From positions 1 through 64,000 of the forward strand of contig NZ_JACHHG010000011.1 of the NCBI RefSeq assembly GCF_014202645.1: a stretch of DNA of 64,000 bases. The letters are read 5' to 3'. Made by a program: the position numbers and the translations under genes. This document shows, one piece after another, positions 20,001 through 27,940 of this stretch. Under the pieces are notes generated by a model. It saw only the letters and a list, made by a program, of their open reading frames with translations. It was not told the DNA's origin and did no database searches. How positions within the stretch are numbered: the first letter of the stretch is position 1; each line of letters begins with the position of its first letter. This stretch comes from Deinobacterium chartae. Its GTDB lineage: Bacteria; Deinococcota; Deinococci; Deinococcales; Deinococcaceae.

Positions 20001-20553
20001 GAGCTTGCTGCAGAAACTGCTGAAGCACAACGCGAACGAGGACCTGGCTGCGCAGGCCGAGGCAATCCGCAACGGGCGCCAACTGCTCGATGAAGTTGAC
20101 CCGGTGCGGCCCCTCGCAAGCGCATTGATGAAAGATCTGCGCGCCCGCCTCACCGAGGCACTGCAGGCGTACACGCAGCGCTACGAGGCTGCCCTGACGG
20201 AACTGAAAGGCATGCCGGAATGGACGAAGCTAGAGCCCGCCGACCAGGACTCGGTGTTGCGAAAAGCCAACCTACAGCCCGCCTCGGACTCTAAGCTCAG
20301 CTCGATCACCGAGGTCGTTCAGGAGCTCGACCGTACCCCACTCAGTGAATGGCAAGCCCGTCAGGAAGCTCTCGTAGCACGGCTGCAACGCGCCAAAGAG
20401 GAGGTGTTGGCCCGCGCCCGCCCAAAGGCAAAGCAGCTGCGGCCCAAGACAGCCAGCCTCGAGTCGCCTGCCGATGTCGACCGGTACCTCGAGGAGCTGC
20501 GCAGCGAGCTGTTGAAGTTGATGGAATCCGGGGACCCCGTCGTCATCATCTGA
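17098..20553 (+). CDS. brxC: BREX protein BrxC, large P-loop ATPase
   Basis: A 1151-residue ATPase, the usual BrxC size. The N-terminus carries Walker A GFYGSGKSH at residues 76-84 and a Walker B-like LFVLDELQQYIG near residue 270; NTPase-linked IATGQSAM follows. The middle and C-terminal parts are rich in charged helices, with the coiled-coil-like AKERLKDWSLLQKLLKHNANEDL region near residue 960. BrxC is essential for exclusion and links DNA modification to defence (established for type I). It starts at GTG 17098. A 21-base gap separates it from the helicase gene. Confidence 0.94.
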   Translation: MNNADVFARNPLHTDIPNQGVSSLGTPRRPEEWRVLQWELESFVCEGEYARGLEKILSSYLQNVEAPEQPSVWVSGFYGSGKSHLVRVLEYLWRNPVFPSGTPAEGRQARDLVELPEDVRVHLRELSTKGKQAGGLWSAAGTLNSGVAEYARMAFLQIAFRAAGLPEALHQARLVLWLHDRGVLDATRQAVEAAGGDWGYELRNMFVSPILAQAVRAHALPGLGSDDAALEALRHQFPQVQDVTNEELVDTLTAVFRYVTDGSGKAPCTLFVLDELQQYIGESNERAMQVQELVETCSKRFQGKVLVIATGQSAMSATPQLARIRGRFPLSVELSDADVENVIRKVILRKNPAAVDVVRNTLDATSGEIDRHLAGSKFAARHEDKNVLVADYPLLPTRRRFWEKVLRAIDRGGSAGQLRSQLRITHEASKSVAARPVGHVVGADFIYDQQVAHMKQAGVLLPETDSMIARLNDGTPDGQLRQRLAQTIFLLGKLGTDEGVKADAATLADLIVEDLPAGSTALRARIPDLLADLVERGEVMQVADSYRLQTREGAEWTSAFNNAYGRIFNDSVRLAQERARLLREAVQATLKPVTAVQGESRTPRKIDLHLSDNAPDVASSAVPVWVRDEWSTTLETVRGEARAYGLEGAQGAVVHVHLPKLRDQDLRRALAAKLAATEVLNARANANTPEAREAQAAMKTRSDQADAEVRGIIADIVNGGRVFQGGGNEVGEGSLRASVQAAVTSALARLYPNFATADDPRWAQVFRNARNGSTSALEAIGHKSEPEQHPVSKAVLGIIGPGARGSDVRKALTAPPYGWPQDAIDGTLVLLMLTGHLKASVNGSPVDAKAIEASKINQIEFKPENIVITKLQRIAVRKLLTEADINVGSGLEGQGVARLLADLLEFHRQTGGEAPLPEPRDTAWLKHGASLQGNEQLLWAYQKREDLGAEWKRTRAQADLAKERLKDWSLLQKLLKHNANEDLAAQAEAIRNGRQLLDEVDPVRPLASALMKDLRARLTEALQAYTQRYEAALTELKGMPEWTKLEPADQDSVLRKANLQPASDSKLSSITEVVQELDRTPLSEWQARQEALVARLQRAKEEVLARARPKAKQLRPKTASLESPADVDRYLEELRSELLKLMESGDPVVII

Positions 20554-20574
20554 TTTCCTAAAGCGAGGCCCAGC

Positions 20575-22644
20575 ATGATTCCCACCAGCTCTGCCCCTCC
20601 CATCAGCGGCATCGAACAGACCGTCACGCCAACCTTCATGCACGAGCTGGGCGCGCTGCCAAAGCGCACCCACGACCGCGTGGAGAAAGCGCTGGCGGTC
20701 CTCAAGCGCGACCCGACCAACGCCGAGCGGCAGCTTGACATCAAGAAACTGCAGCAGGTCGACGCCTGGCGCATCAAAATCGACGACTACCGCGTGCTGT
20801 ACCAGTTTGACGATCGCGTCATGACCTTCATCAGCGTCCTGCCCCGCAAGGACGTGTACAAGAAACTCGGCATTCCCGACGAGGACGGCCTCACCGTCGT
20901 GCCTGACGTGACCCTGAAACCGGTGGTCCCCCCGCAGCCCGATGGGCTGCTGCCGCACCCGCTCACGCTGGAACTGCTCGAGGTCTGGCGTATCAGGGGT
21001 GAGGACGCCCACGCGCTCGCCGCGTGCCGCACCGAGGACGACCTGCTGGAAGCGAGCGTGCCGTACCCGGTGTTCAGCAAGGTCGTGGACCTCCTGTACT
21101 CCAAGAAGTGGCAGGAGCGGCTCGCGCAGCCCAGTTACGTGCTCGCGAAACCCACCGACCTCGAGGATCTCGTCGAGGGGCGCCTCACCACGAAGCTCCT
21201 GCGGCTCGACGACCACCAGCGTCACCTGAGCGCCCTTGGCCTCGAGGACGCCCGCGCGCCGATCGTCGTGAAAGGCGGCCCAGGCAGCGGTAAGAGCACC
21301 GTGGCCCTCTACCGCGCCAAACTGCTCGTGGAGCGCTTCCCGGACGCCAGCGTCGCCTACACCACCTACACCAACGCCCTCGTCGAGGCCAGCAAGGAAC
21401 AGCTCGCCGTGCTGCTCCCGGATGATCCTCACGCCGTGCGGGTCAGCACCGTGGACAGCCTCGCCAAGCAGATGCTCGAAACGGTCGAGCCGATCGGCAC
21501 GATCCTCGGCGCCACCGATCCCCTCACCCTGCAGATCTTCGAGGAGGTCGCGGTCCACAAGCCACCCCAGCTGCGCAAATTCAGCGCCCGCTACCTCCTG
21601 AGTGAGTTCTTCGATGTCATCGAACTCACCGGCCTGGACAGTGAGGACGCGTACCTCGCCTCCCCACGCGCGGGACGCAAGGCCCCGCTGTCCGCCGCGC
21701 ACCGCAAGCTGATTTGGCGCCTCTACCAGAACTTTCACGCGACCGTCACCGCCGCGAAGGCCGTCACGTGGGCAACGCTGCGCAAACGCACCCTGGACGC
21801 CTACCAGCAGGGCCACCTCAAGCCTAGCTTCGACTACCTGCTGATCGACGAGGCGCAGGACCTCAGCCCCATCACCCTGCGCATGCTCGCCAGCATAGTG
21901 AAAACGCCCGGCGGGCTCTACATCACGGCGGACGCCAACCAGACCCTGTACGAGAGCAGCTTCACTTGGGACGCCCTCAAGGAAGGCTGGCCGCAGGCAC
22001 AGGTACACGTGCTGGAGCGCAACTACCGCAACACCGCCGAGGTGGTGCGCGCCCTCGCCGACATCCGCGAGAGCCTCGCCATGGAAGACAGCGAAGCCGC
22101 CCTCACCGAAAGCCTCGCCAACGGCCCCAAACCACGCGTCGTCACCACAAGCCGAGAACGCGAGGTCGAGCGTCTCGTCGAGGAGATCCGCGAAGCCAGC
22201 CGCCTTCACAAGGAACCCCAACGGAACGTCGCGATCCTCGTGGCCGGCACGCAGCACCAGGCACGCGACGCGGGAATCGAGCTCGCCAGGGCCCTCAAGG
22301 CCCACAAGCTCAAGGCAAACTACATGTCCAGCAGCGGCCTGCGCCTCGACGCGGACTGCATCAAGATCCTGAGCCTGTACACCAGCAAGGGCCTGGAGTT
22401 CCCCATCGTGATCCTGTGGAACGTCGTGGACGGCGTGATGCCAAGGAACGTGTCGGAACTGCCGAGCGAGGAACAAACCGAGGAGCAACTCAAGGACCGC
22501 CGCCTCTTCTACGTGGGCTGCTCGCGCGCCATGCGTCACCTCGCCGTGTTCACCCGCGAAGGCGAGGAATCCGAACTGCTGTACGAACTGCAAAGCGACC
22601 ACTGGGACTTCATCAACACGCACACCGGAAAGGAACCTGCCTGA
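20575..22644 (+). CDS. RelE/ParE-like domain fused to a UvrD-like superfamily 1 helicase
   Basis: A 689-residue protein. Residues about 12-105 resemble a RelE/ParE toxin fold (KKLQQVDAWRIKIDDYRVLYQFDD then SVLPRKDVYKKLG). From residue 230 it is an SF1A helicase: Walker A GGPGSGKST at 234-242, Walker B LIDEAQDLS near 423, ADANQTLY, ERNYRN (motif IV-like) and VGCSRAMRHL (motif VI). It is not a core BREX gene; it sits between brxC and pglX, which it overlaps by one base (TGATG). Possible roles are DNA translocation or processing coupled to an RNA- or DNA-targeting toxin-like domain (inference). Confidence 0.88.
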   Translation: MIPTSSAPPISGIEQTVTPTFMHELGALPKRTHDRVEKALAVLKRDPTNAERQLDIKKLQQVDAWRIKIDDYRVLYQFDDRVMTFISVLPRKDVYKKLGIPDEDGLTVVPDVTLKPVVPPQPDGLLPHPLTLELLEVWRIRGEDAHALAACRTEDDLLEASVPYPVFSKVVDLLYSKKWQERLAQPSYVLAKPTDLEDLVEGRLTTKLLRLDDHQRHLSALGLEDARAPIVVKGGPGSGKSTVALYRAKLLVERFPDASVAYTTYTNALVEASKEQLAVLLPDDPHAVRVSTVDSLAKQMLETVEPIGTILGATDPLTLQIFEEVAVHKPPQLRKFSARYLLSEFFDVIELTGLDSEDAYLASPRAGRKAPLSAAHRKLIWRLYQNFHATVTAAKAVTWATLRKRTLDAYQQGHLKPSFDYLLIDEAQDLSPITLRMLASIVKTPGGLYITADANQTLYESSFTWDALKEGWPQAQVHVLERNYRNTAEVVRALADIRESLAMEDSEAALTESLANGPKPRVVTTSREREVERLVEEIREASRLHKEPQRNVAILVAGTQHQARDAGIELARALKAHKLKANYMSSSGLRLDADCIKILSLYTSKGLEFPIVILWNVVDGVMPRNVSELPSEEQTEEQLKDRRLFYVGCSRAMRHLAVFTREGEESELLYELQSDHWDFINTHTGKEPA

Positions 22645-25600
22645 TGCCCGCACTGGAGAGCGCACTGAGACGCACACTGGAACGGGTGATCGTGGACGCC
22701 CGCGACGCCGCCGAGGAAGCCGCTCAGCAAGCCCTGAATCACCTGCTGCTGGAGAACCAACGCAGCGGTGACCTTGCGCACCTGGATGAGAACGCCCGCA
22801 AGCTGCGCCGCCGCCTGCAAGCCAAGGAGAAGCAACTCGGCAGCAGAGACGCCCTCGTGCGCGAGTGCGCGTACGAGCAGTGGCACACCATGCTCTTCGC
22901 GAAATTCCTGGAGGCGAACGACCTCCTGATGCACCCGGCGGGCGTCAGCGTGACGCTGAGTGACTGCGCGGAACTCGCGCAGGAAGAAGGCGAAACGGAC
23001 GCGTACATGGTCGCGGCGAAGTACGCGGCCCTGATGCTGCCCGGCATCTTCCGCCCGCAGGCCCCCCTGCTGCAGGTGCGCTTCGCGCCCGAGCACCGCC
23101 AGAAGCTGGAGGCGCTCCTCGAAGCCATCCCGCAGCCGACGTTCACGTCCGACGACGGCCTCGGGTGGGTGTACCAGTTCTGGCAGGCGCGGCGCAAGGA
23201 GCAGGTGAACCGGAGCGGACGCAAGATCGAGGGTGCGGACATCAGCCCCGTCACGCAACTCTTCACCGAGCACTACATGGTGCAGTTCATGCTGCACAAC
23301 ACCATCGGCGCGTGGTGGACGGCTCGGCACCCGGATGTACCTCTGCCAACGGAGAAGAGTTACCTGCGCTTGCTCGAGGACGGCACGCCCGCCGCGGGCG
23401 CCTTCGACGGCTGGCCGAAAACAGTGCGCGAACTCAAGGTCATCGACCCGTGCTGCGGCAGCGGGCACTTCCTTGTCGCGGCGTTCGCGCTCCTGAAGCG
23501 CCTGCGCATGATCGAGGAGAACCTCAGCGAAGCGGAAGCCGCCGAAGCCGTCCTGCGCGACAACCTGTACGGACTGGAGCTGGACCCGCGCTGCACGCAA
23601 CTCGCCGCGTTCAACCTCACGCTGGAAGCCTGGAAGAGCGGCGGGTACCGCCCCATCCCCATCCCGAACGTCGCGTGCAGCGGCACCCCCATCGGCGCGG
23701 ACGTGGACGACTGGCTGGCCCTGTCCGAAGACATCAATACGCGGATGGTGTTGAAAGCCCTCCACAAGGAGTTCAAGGACGCTACGAGCCTCGGGAGCCT
23801 CATCAACCCTGCCCAGACGATTACGGAGACGGTGGGGTTCCTTGGGAAGCATGTCCTTGACGACCTCGCAGGCCTGGTGGGGAGGCTCGCGAAAGGTGAG
23901 AAGGCCGCTGATCCCGCCAGCGCCATCTTCGGGGAAGCGGTGGAAGGCATCGCGAAAGCCGCGCGGCTCCTGTCAGGGCAGTACCACCTCGTGATCACGA
24001 ATGTCCCGTACCTCGCGCGCGGCAAGCAGGGAGCGGTGCTCGCGGAGTTCATCGAGCGGCGGTACGCGGCGGGCAAGGCGGACCTCGCGACCGCGTTCGT
24101 GGAGCGCTGCCGGGAGTTCACGCTGCCGGGCGGCACGTACAGCCTCGTGACGCCGCAGAACTGGCTGTTCCTGGGGAGCTACAAGAAGCTGCGCGAGAAC
24201 CTGCTGAAAGAACAACGGTGGGACTGGGTGGCAAGGCTGGGTACGGGAGCCTTCGAGACGATCAGCGGTGAAGTCGTGAACGTCGCCCTGTTCGCCCTGT
24301 CGAACACCAAGCCCCACCCCGAGCACCACATGATGGGCCTCGACGTCAGCACGCCAAAAACCATAGGCGGCAAAGAACAAGCGCTGATTCACGGCGAAGC
24401 ACTGAGGCTGGAGCAGGTTAACCAGACGAGAAATTCAGATTCAATTATTACGCTTTCAGGTAGTGAGAGGCGTCCGCTTCTAGGTAGCGTATGTGACAGT
24501 ATCAAAGGATTGACAACAGGTGACGGGGAACGTCTAATCCGTGCATTTTGGGAATTTGATCAATGGGACGACGATTGGGAGTACTTTAGGAGTACGACCG
24601 ATGAAACGGCTTTCTATGGTGGATGCAGCAATCTGTTTCTCTGGAGCAAGGGGAATGGCCCTCTGCATACTCTCCCAGGTGCGCGGTTCTATGCACAGGG
24701 CGCATGGGGAAAAAAGGGGGTTCTTATTAGTCAAATGCGCTCCCTGTATGCCACCCTTTACACTGGTGAGCCGCATGATAACAAGACTGCCGTGCTAATA
24801 CCATCAGATGAAAGGAATCTTCCTGCTTTATGGGCATTTTGCTCATCTAAGGACTTCGAACTTGAGGTCAGAAAAATTAACCAAAAGGTCAATGTAGACA
24901 ACGGCTACTTTGAAAAAATCGAGTTTGACCTCGCTTACTGGCAACAAGTCGCCGCTGAAAAATACCCGAACGGCCTACCAGAACCGTACTCGAACGATCC
25001 GACGCAATGGCTCTTCAAGGGCACGATCAACGACACGACGGAGCCGCTTCAGGTGGCGATGGCCCGCCTGCTGGGGTACCGTTGGCCTGACCAGGTGGAG
25101 GACGGCGTCGTGAGTGACGAGGACGGCATCGTGTGCCTGCCTGCCGTGGCGGGTGAGCGGCCCGCGCACGAGCGCCTGCTCGACACGCTCGCTCAGGGTT
25201 TCGGGCGTGACTGGACGCCCGCGAAACTCACCGAACTCCTCACACAGGCGGGCAGCCCTGACCTGCCCACGTGGCTGCGGGACAAGTTCTTCGAGCAGCA
25301 CGCGAAGCTCTTCCATCACCGCCCGTTCCTGTGGCACGTGTGGGACGGGCGCAAGGACGGCTTCAGCGCGGTCGTGAATTACCACCGGTTGGACCGCCCG
25401 AAACTCGAGAAGCTCACGTACACGTACCTCGGGAACTGGATCAGCCAGCAGCAGGCCGCCATGGACGCGAACACGCCCGGCGCCGAGGCTCGCCTCGTCG
25501 CGGCGAAGGAATTGCAGGGGAAGCTGGAGGCGATCCTGAAAGGCGAGCCGCCCCTGGATATTTACGTCCGCTGGAAGCCCCTGCACGAGCAACCCATGGG

Positions 25601-25814
25601 CTGGGAGCCGGACCTGAACGACGGCGTGCGCCTCAACATCCGCCCGTTCGTCATGGCAGGCGTCCTGCGTGCCAAGGTGAACGTGAAGTGGGGCAAGGAC
25701 CGCGGCAACGACCCGAAGCCGAACGCCAGCGGCACCACCGAGCGGCACAACGACCTGCACCTCACGCTCGAAGAGAAACGCAAGGCGCGCGAGGCGCAGG
25801 GGGTGCTCGCGTGA
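22644..25814 (+). CDS. pglX: BREX adenine-specific DNA methyltransferase PglX
   Basis: A 1056-residue class I methyltransferase that marks self DNA, usually N6-adenine at a non-palindromic site. SAM motif I is DPCCGSGHF at about 268-276. The catalytic motif IV reads NVPY near residue 452 instead of the usual NPPY. The target-recognition part (residues about 590-775) is encoded by an AT-rich block. The start at ATG 22644 is set by coupling to the helicase stop; a much longer open frame upstream is a shadow of that gene. Only two CTCGAG hexamers are found. It overlaps the DarT gene by four bases (GTGA). Confidence 0.94.
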   Translation: MPALESALRRTLERVIVDARDAAEEAAQQALNHLLLENQRSGDLAHLDENARKLRRRLQAKEKQLGSRDALVRECAYEQWHTMLFAKFLEANDLLMHPAGVSVTLSDCAELAQEEGETDAYMVAAKYAALMLPGIFRPQAPLLQVRFAPEHRQKLEALLEAIPQPTFTSDDGLGWVYQFWQARRKEQVNRSGRKIEGADISPVTQLFTEHYMVQFMLHNTIGAWWTARHPDVPLPTEKSYLRLLEDGTPAAGAFDGWPKTVRELKVIDPCCGSGHFLVAAFALLKRLRMIEENLSEAEAAEAVLRDNLYGLELDPRCTQLAAFNLTLEAWKSGGYRPIPIPNVACSGTPIGADVDDWLALSEDINTRMVLKALHKEFKDATSLGSLINPAQTITETVGFLGKHVLDDLAGLVGRLAKGEKAADPASAIFGEAVEGIAKAARLLSGQYHLVITNVPYLARGKQGAVLAEFIERRYAAGKADLATAFVERCREFTLPGGTYSLVTPQNWLFLGSYKKLRENLLKEQRWDWVARLGTGAFETISGEVVNVALFALSNTKPHPEHHMMGLDVSTPKTIGGKEQALIHGEALRLEQVNQTRNSDSIITLSGSERRPLLGSVCDSIKGLTTGDGERLIRAFWEFDQWDDDWEYFRSTTDETAFYGGCSNLFLWSKGNGPLHTLPGARFYAQGAWGKKGVLISQMRSLYATLYTGEPHDNKTAVLIPSDERNLPALWAFCSSKDFELEVRKINQKVNVDNGYFEKIEFDLAYWQQVAAEKYPNGLPEPYSNDPTQWLFKGTINDTTEPLQVAMARLLGYRWPDQVEDGVVSDEDGIVCLPAVAGERPAHERLLDTLAQGFGRDWTPAKLTELLTQAGSPDLPTWLRDKFFEQHAKLFHHRPFLWHVWDGRKDGFSAVVNYHRLDRPKLEKLTYTYLGNWISQQQAAMDANTPGAEARLVAAKELQGKLEAILKGEPPLDIYVRWKPLHEQPMGWEPDLNDGVRLNIRPFVMAGVLRAKVNVKWGKDRGNDPKPNASGTTERHNDLHLTLEEKRKAREAQGVLA
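24415..24965 (+). other. AT-rich mosaic block in pglX (target-recognition segment)
   Basis: Two lines counted here (24421-24480 and 24541-24600) have 45% and 47% GC, while a flanking line (24061-24120) has 73%. The reading frame continues unbroken. The block corresponds to residues about 590-775, after the catalytic motifs, where target recognition is expected. Confidence 0.7.
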
Positions 25815-27199
25815 AGGTGAAGTACTCGTTCAGCTCAGCGCAGGGCCCTCTCTTCGGCGTCACGTACGAGTTCCTGAGTGAGGGCGACAAGGAAATTCTT
25901 CTCAAGGCTGCCGCAGAGGCACTTGGCGCACCTGTGACCGCGCTGCGGAGCTTCGTGTCCTCCGCCGTGCCCTTCAATGCGGATCACGCCTGCACCTGGC
26001 TTGAGGCGCAAGGTGTCGCTCCTGAGCGGGTGAGTGCGTTCCGCATTGTCTGTCCGAAACCCCCTCTGCCTCCGGCACCACACCGTGTCCAACCCATACT
26101 GGCCACAGAGTCGAATACGGCTTCGCAAGCCGTGGCTCCGCTTCCGCGCACTGCGCCTCCGTCAGCTACGAACCGGCCGACCATCCGCACTGATGCTCAC
26201 GTGATTCGCTGGCGGAACGCAATGGTGCTCGACGCGCCTATCACGTTCCCGTCGTTTCAGAAGGCGGTGTCCGTAGTTGAAGCCATTCGCCAAGTAACAA
26301 GCGACCCAATCTCACTCGAAGCGGCCACGACCGCGCACCGCGCCCCAATCTTATATTCTCGCTCGCTCGTTATAGGTTGGGTGAAGGGGCACACGAAGGC
26401 CGACGCCGTGAAGCTGGACGTGCTGCTCGGCGGCAGCCCTCCACCGCAGGCGACCTCGACGCCGCCCGTCCCGAGGAGCGCGCTGCCGGTGATGAGTGCG
26501 GCCCCAGCACTCACGAGTAAGGGTGCCCCGTCCCCGGCCGTGCACGCCATGCCACCGCGTAAGGCGCGATCGGACATCGAACGCGCGGCAAAGGCGCGAG
26601 AAATCACGCAATTGACGCATTTCACCCGGTACGAGAACCTGGCTGGCATCCTGCAACGTGGGATTGTCGCTCGCGCGCACCTGGATGCGGGCAGCACCTA
26701 CAACGATCCGCTCCGGCTCGACAGGCGTGAGCACGCCGTGTGCACGAGCGTCAGCTTCCCGAATTACAAGATGTTTTACTCTTACCGGATGGAGAATCAG
26801 GACAACAAGTGGGGTGTGCTCGTGCTTGACCCGGCGGTGCTGTGGGAGCTCGACTGCGGTTTTGTGGATGTCAATGCCGCGTCCGCCGGTATCCCCGCAC
26901 TGTCCGAAGCTTCTCTGAAAACCCTTGACGCCTTCAACCGGATGTTCGCGGACCGTTCGACGCCCGGAATCCCTTCCCTGCGGGGTCACCTGAATCTCCC
27001 GCTCAAGTACCCGACCAACCCGCAGGCGGAAGTGCTGGTGTTCCAGACGATCCCGACGCGGTACATCCTGCGCATCGACGTGAACTTCCAGCCACCCGCG
27101 CAATCTCTTCGAAGCGCTGACGGTCGTGCCATTCCGGTACAGTTCGATCAGACCCTCTTTTGGCCGCGTCAGGATTACGCGTACTGGCAGGTCCAGTAA
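25811..27199 (+). CDS. darT: DarT-type DNA ADP-ribosyltransferase with N-terminal extension
   Basis: A 462-residue protein starting at GTG 25811, inside the pglX stop (GTGA overlap). The C-terminal domain (about 262-462) is DarT-like (DUF4433): QLTHFTRYENLAGILQRGI with the NAD-contacting His, SVSFPNYKMFYSYR, and QAEVLVFQTIP with the likely catalytic Glu. DarT enzymes attach ADP-ribose to DNA bases and block replication; the NADAR partner points to the guanine-modifying DarT1 group (inference). Two unrecognised domains precede it (residues 1-82 and 128-208), joined by Pro/Ala-rich linkers. It is cargo within the BREX operon, between pglX and pglZ. Confidence 0.86.
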   Translation: MKVKYSFSSAQGPLFGVTYEFLSEGDKEILLKAAAEALGAPVTALRSFVSSAVPFNADHACTWLEAQGVAPERVSAFRIVCPKPPLPPAPHRVQPILATESNTASQAVAPLPRTAPPSATNRPTIRTDAHVIRWRNAMVLDAPITFPSFQKAVSVVEAIRQVTSDPISLEAATTAHRAPILYSRSLVIGWVKGHTKADAVKLDVLLGGSPPPQATSTPPVPRSALPVMSAAPALTSKGAPSPAVHAMPPRKARSDIERAAKAREITQLTHFTRYENLAGILQRGIVARAHLDAGSTYNDPLRLDRREHAVCTSVSFPNYKMFYSYRMENQDNKWGVLVLDPAVLWELDCGFVDVNAASAGIPALSEASLKTLDAFNRMFADRSTPGIPSLRGHLNLPLKYPTNPQAEVLVFQTIPTRYILRIDVNFQPPAQSLRSADGRAIPVQFDQTLFWPRQDYAYWQVQ

Positions 27200-27208
27200 A
27201 CTGATAAC
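27197..27208 (+). promoter_or_regulatory. Leaderless promoter candidate of the NADAR antitoxin gene
   Basis: TAAACT at 27197-27202 begins on the darT stop codon (TAA) and is followed by GATAAC and the ATG at 27209. There is no ribosome binding site. The layout equals the leaderless starts seen for host genes. Confidence 0.45.
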
Positions 27209-27892
27209 ATGGCAGAGCGTCCCGTTTTCGTTCCGAGCGAACAAGTGCCCTTCGTGCGGGAGGTGCCAGTCACCTTCAAATGGCACCCCGGCATGTCACG
27301 TGCCCAGGCGCAGCGATCCATCACGGAACTTCACTCCGCGGCAGGCGAGCACGGAATCGGCCCTGTCCTCGAGATCTCCTCGAAGTCCGCCACGCGCCTC
27401 GGCGTGGACCTGAGCGCCTTCAACCTGACCTTCACCGCTCCTGACGGTCGGCGCGTGTCCGTCGAGTCGGCCTATCAGGGAAGCAAGGTTTTTGCCGGCG
27501 ACGCCGGCCCATACCACGACCTTTACGGTAAACCCAGCCGGGACGCCAAATTGGACGAGCGCGTGCACGGCCGCAGCGACATCGTCGCCTTCGACTTCTA
27601 CGGTCAGCGCTGGCCCGCCAAGCCGATCACGGCGTTCTACGACTGGCTGTACCTGTACGCGCTCCGCCGCAACCCTGCCCTCGCCGGCGAGGTGAGCCAG
27701 TACGCGGGATTCACCGACATCGCCTTCAACCCTCAGAAGTCAGTGGCGTGCCAGGCGCGGTGCGCGGCTATGTACGTCGCACTCAAGCGCCAAGGAAGAA
27801 CGGGGGACATATTGGACGAACAACAGTCATTCCTCGAACTGATGGAGCTGCAAGTCAAGCGGACCGCGCCGGTCCAGGAATCCCTCTTTTGA
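27209..27892 (+). CDS. NADAR-type antitoxin partner of DarT
   Basis: A 227-residue protein. From about residue 55 it matches the NADAR/YbiA pattern: LGVDLSAFNLTF, then VESAYQGSKVF with the conserved Glu and Lys, YGKPSRDAK, and a helical end with VACQARCAAMYVALKR. NADAR domains can remove ADP-ribose from guanine in DNA, so this is the expected antitoxin for a DarT1-like toxin. It begins 9 bases after the darT stop and 48 bases before pglZ. The tail (residues 190-227) is extra. It may have its own leaderless promoter. Confidence 0.82.
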   Translation: MAERPVFVPSEQVPFVREVPVTFKWHPGMSRAQAQRSITELHSAAGEHGIGPVLEISSKSATRLGVDLSAFNLTFTAPDGRRVSVESAYQGSKVFAGDAGPYHDLYGKPSRDAKLDERVHGRSDIVAFDFYGQRWPAKPITAFYDWLYLYALRRNPALAGEVSQYAGFTDIAFNPQKSVACQARCAAMYVALKRQGRTGDILDEQQSFLELMELQVKRTAPVQESLF

Positions 27893-27940
27893 CCGACCTG
27901 CGCGCAGGCGGACGTACTCACGGAGACCCCTTCATCACCC

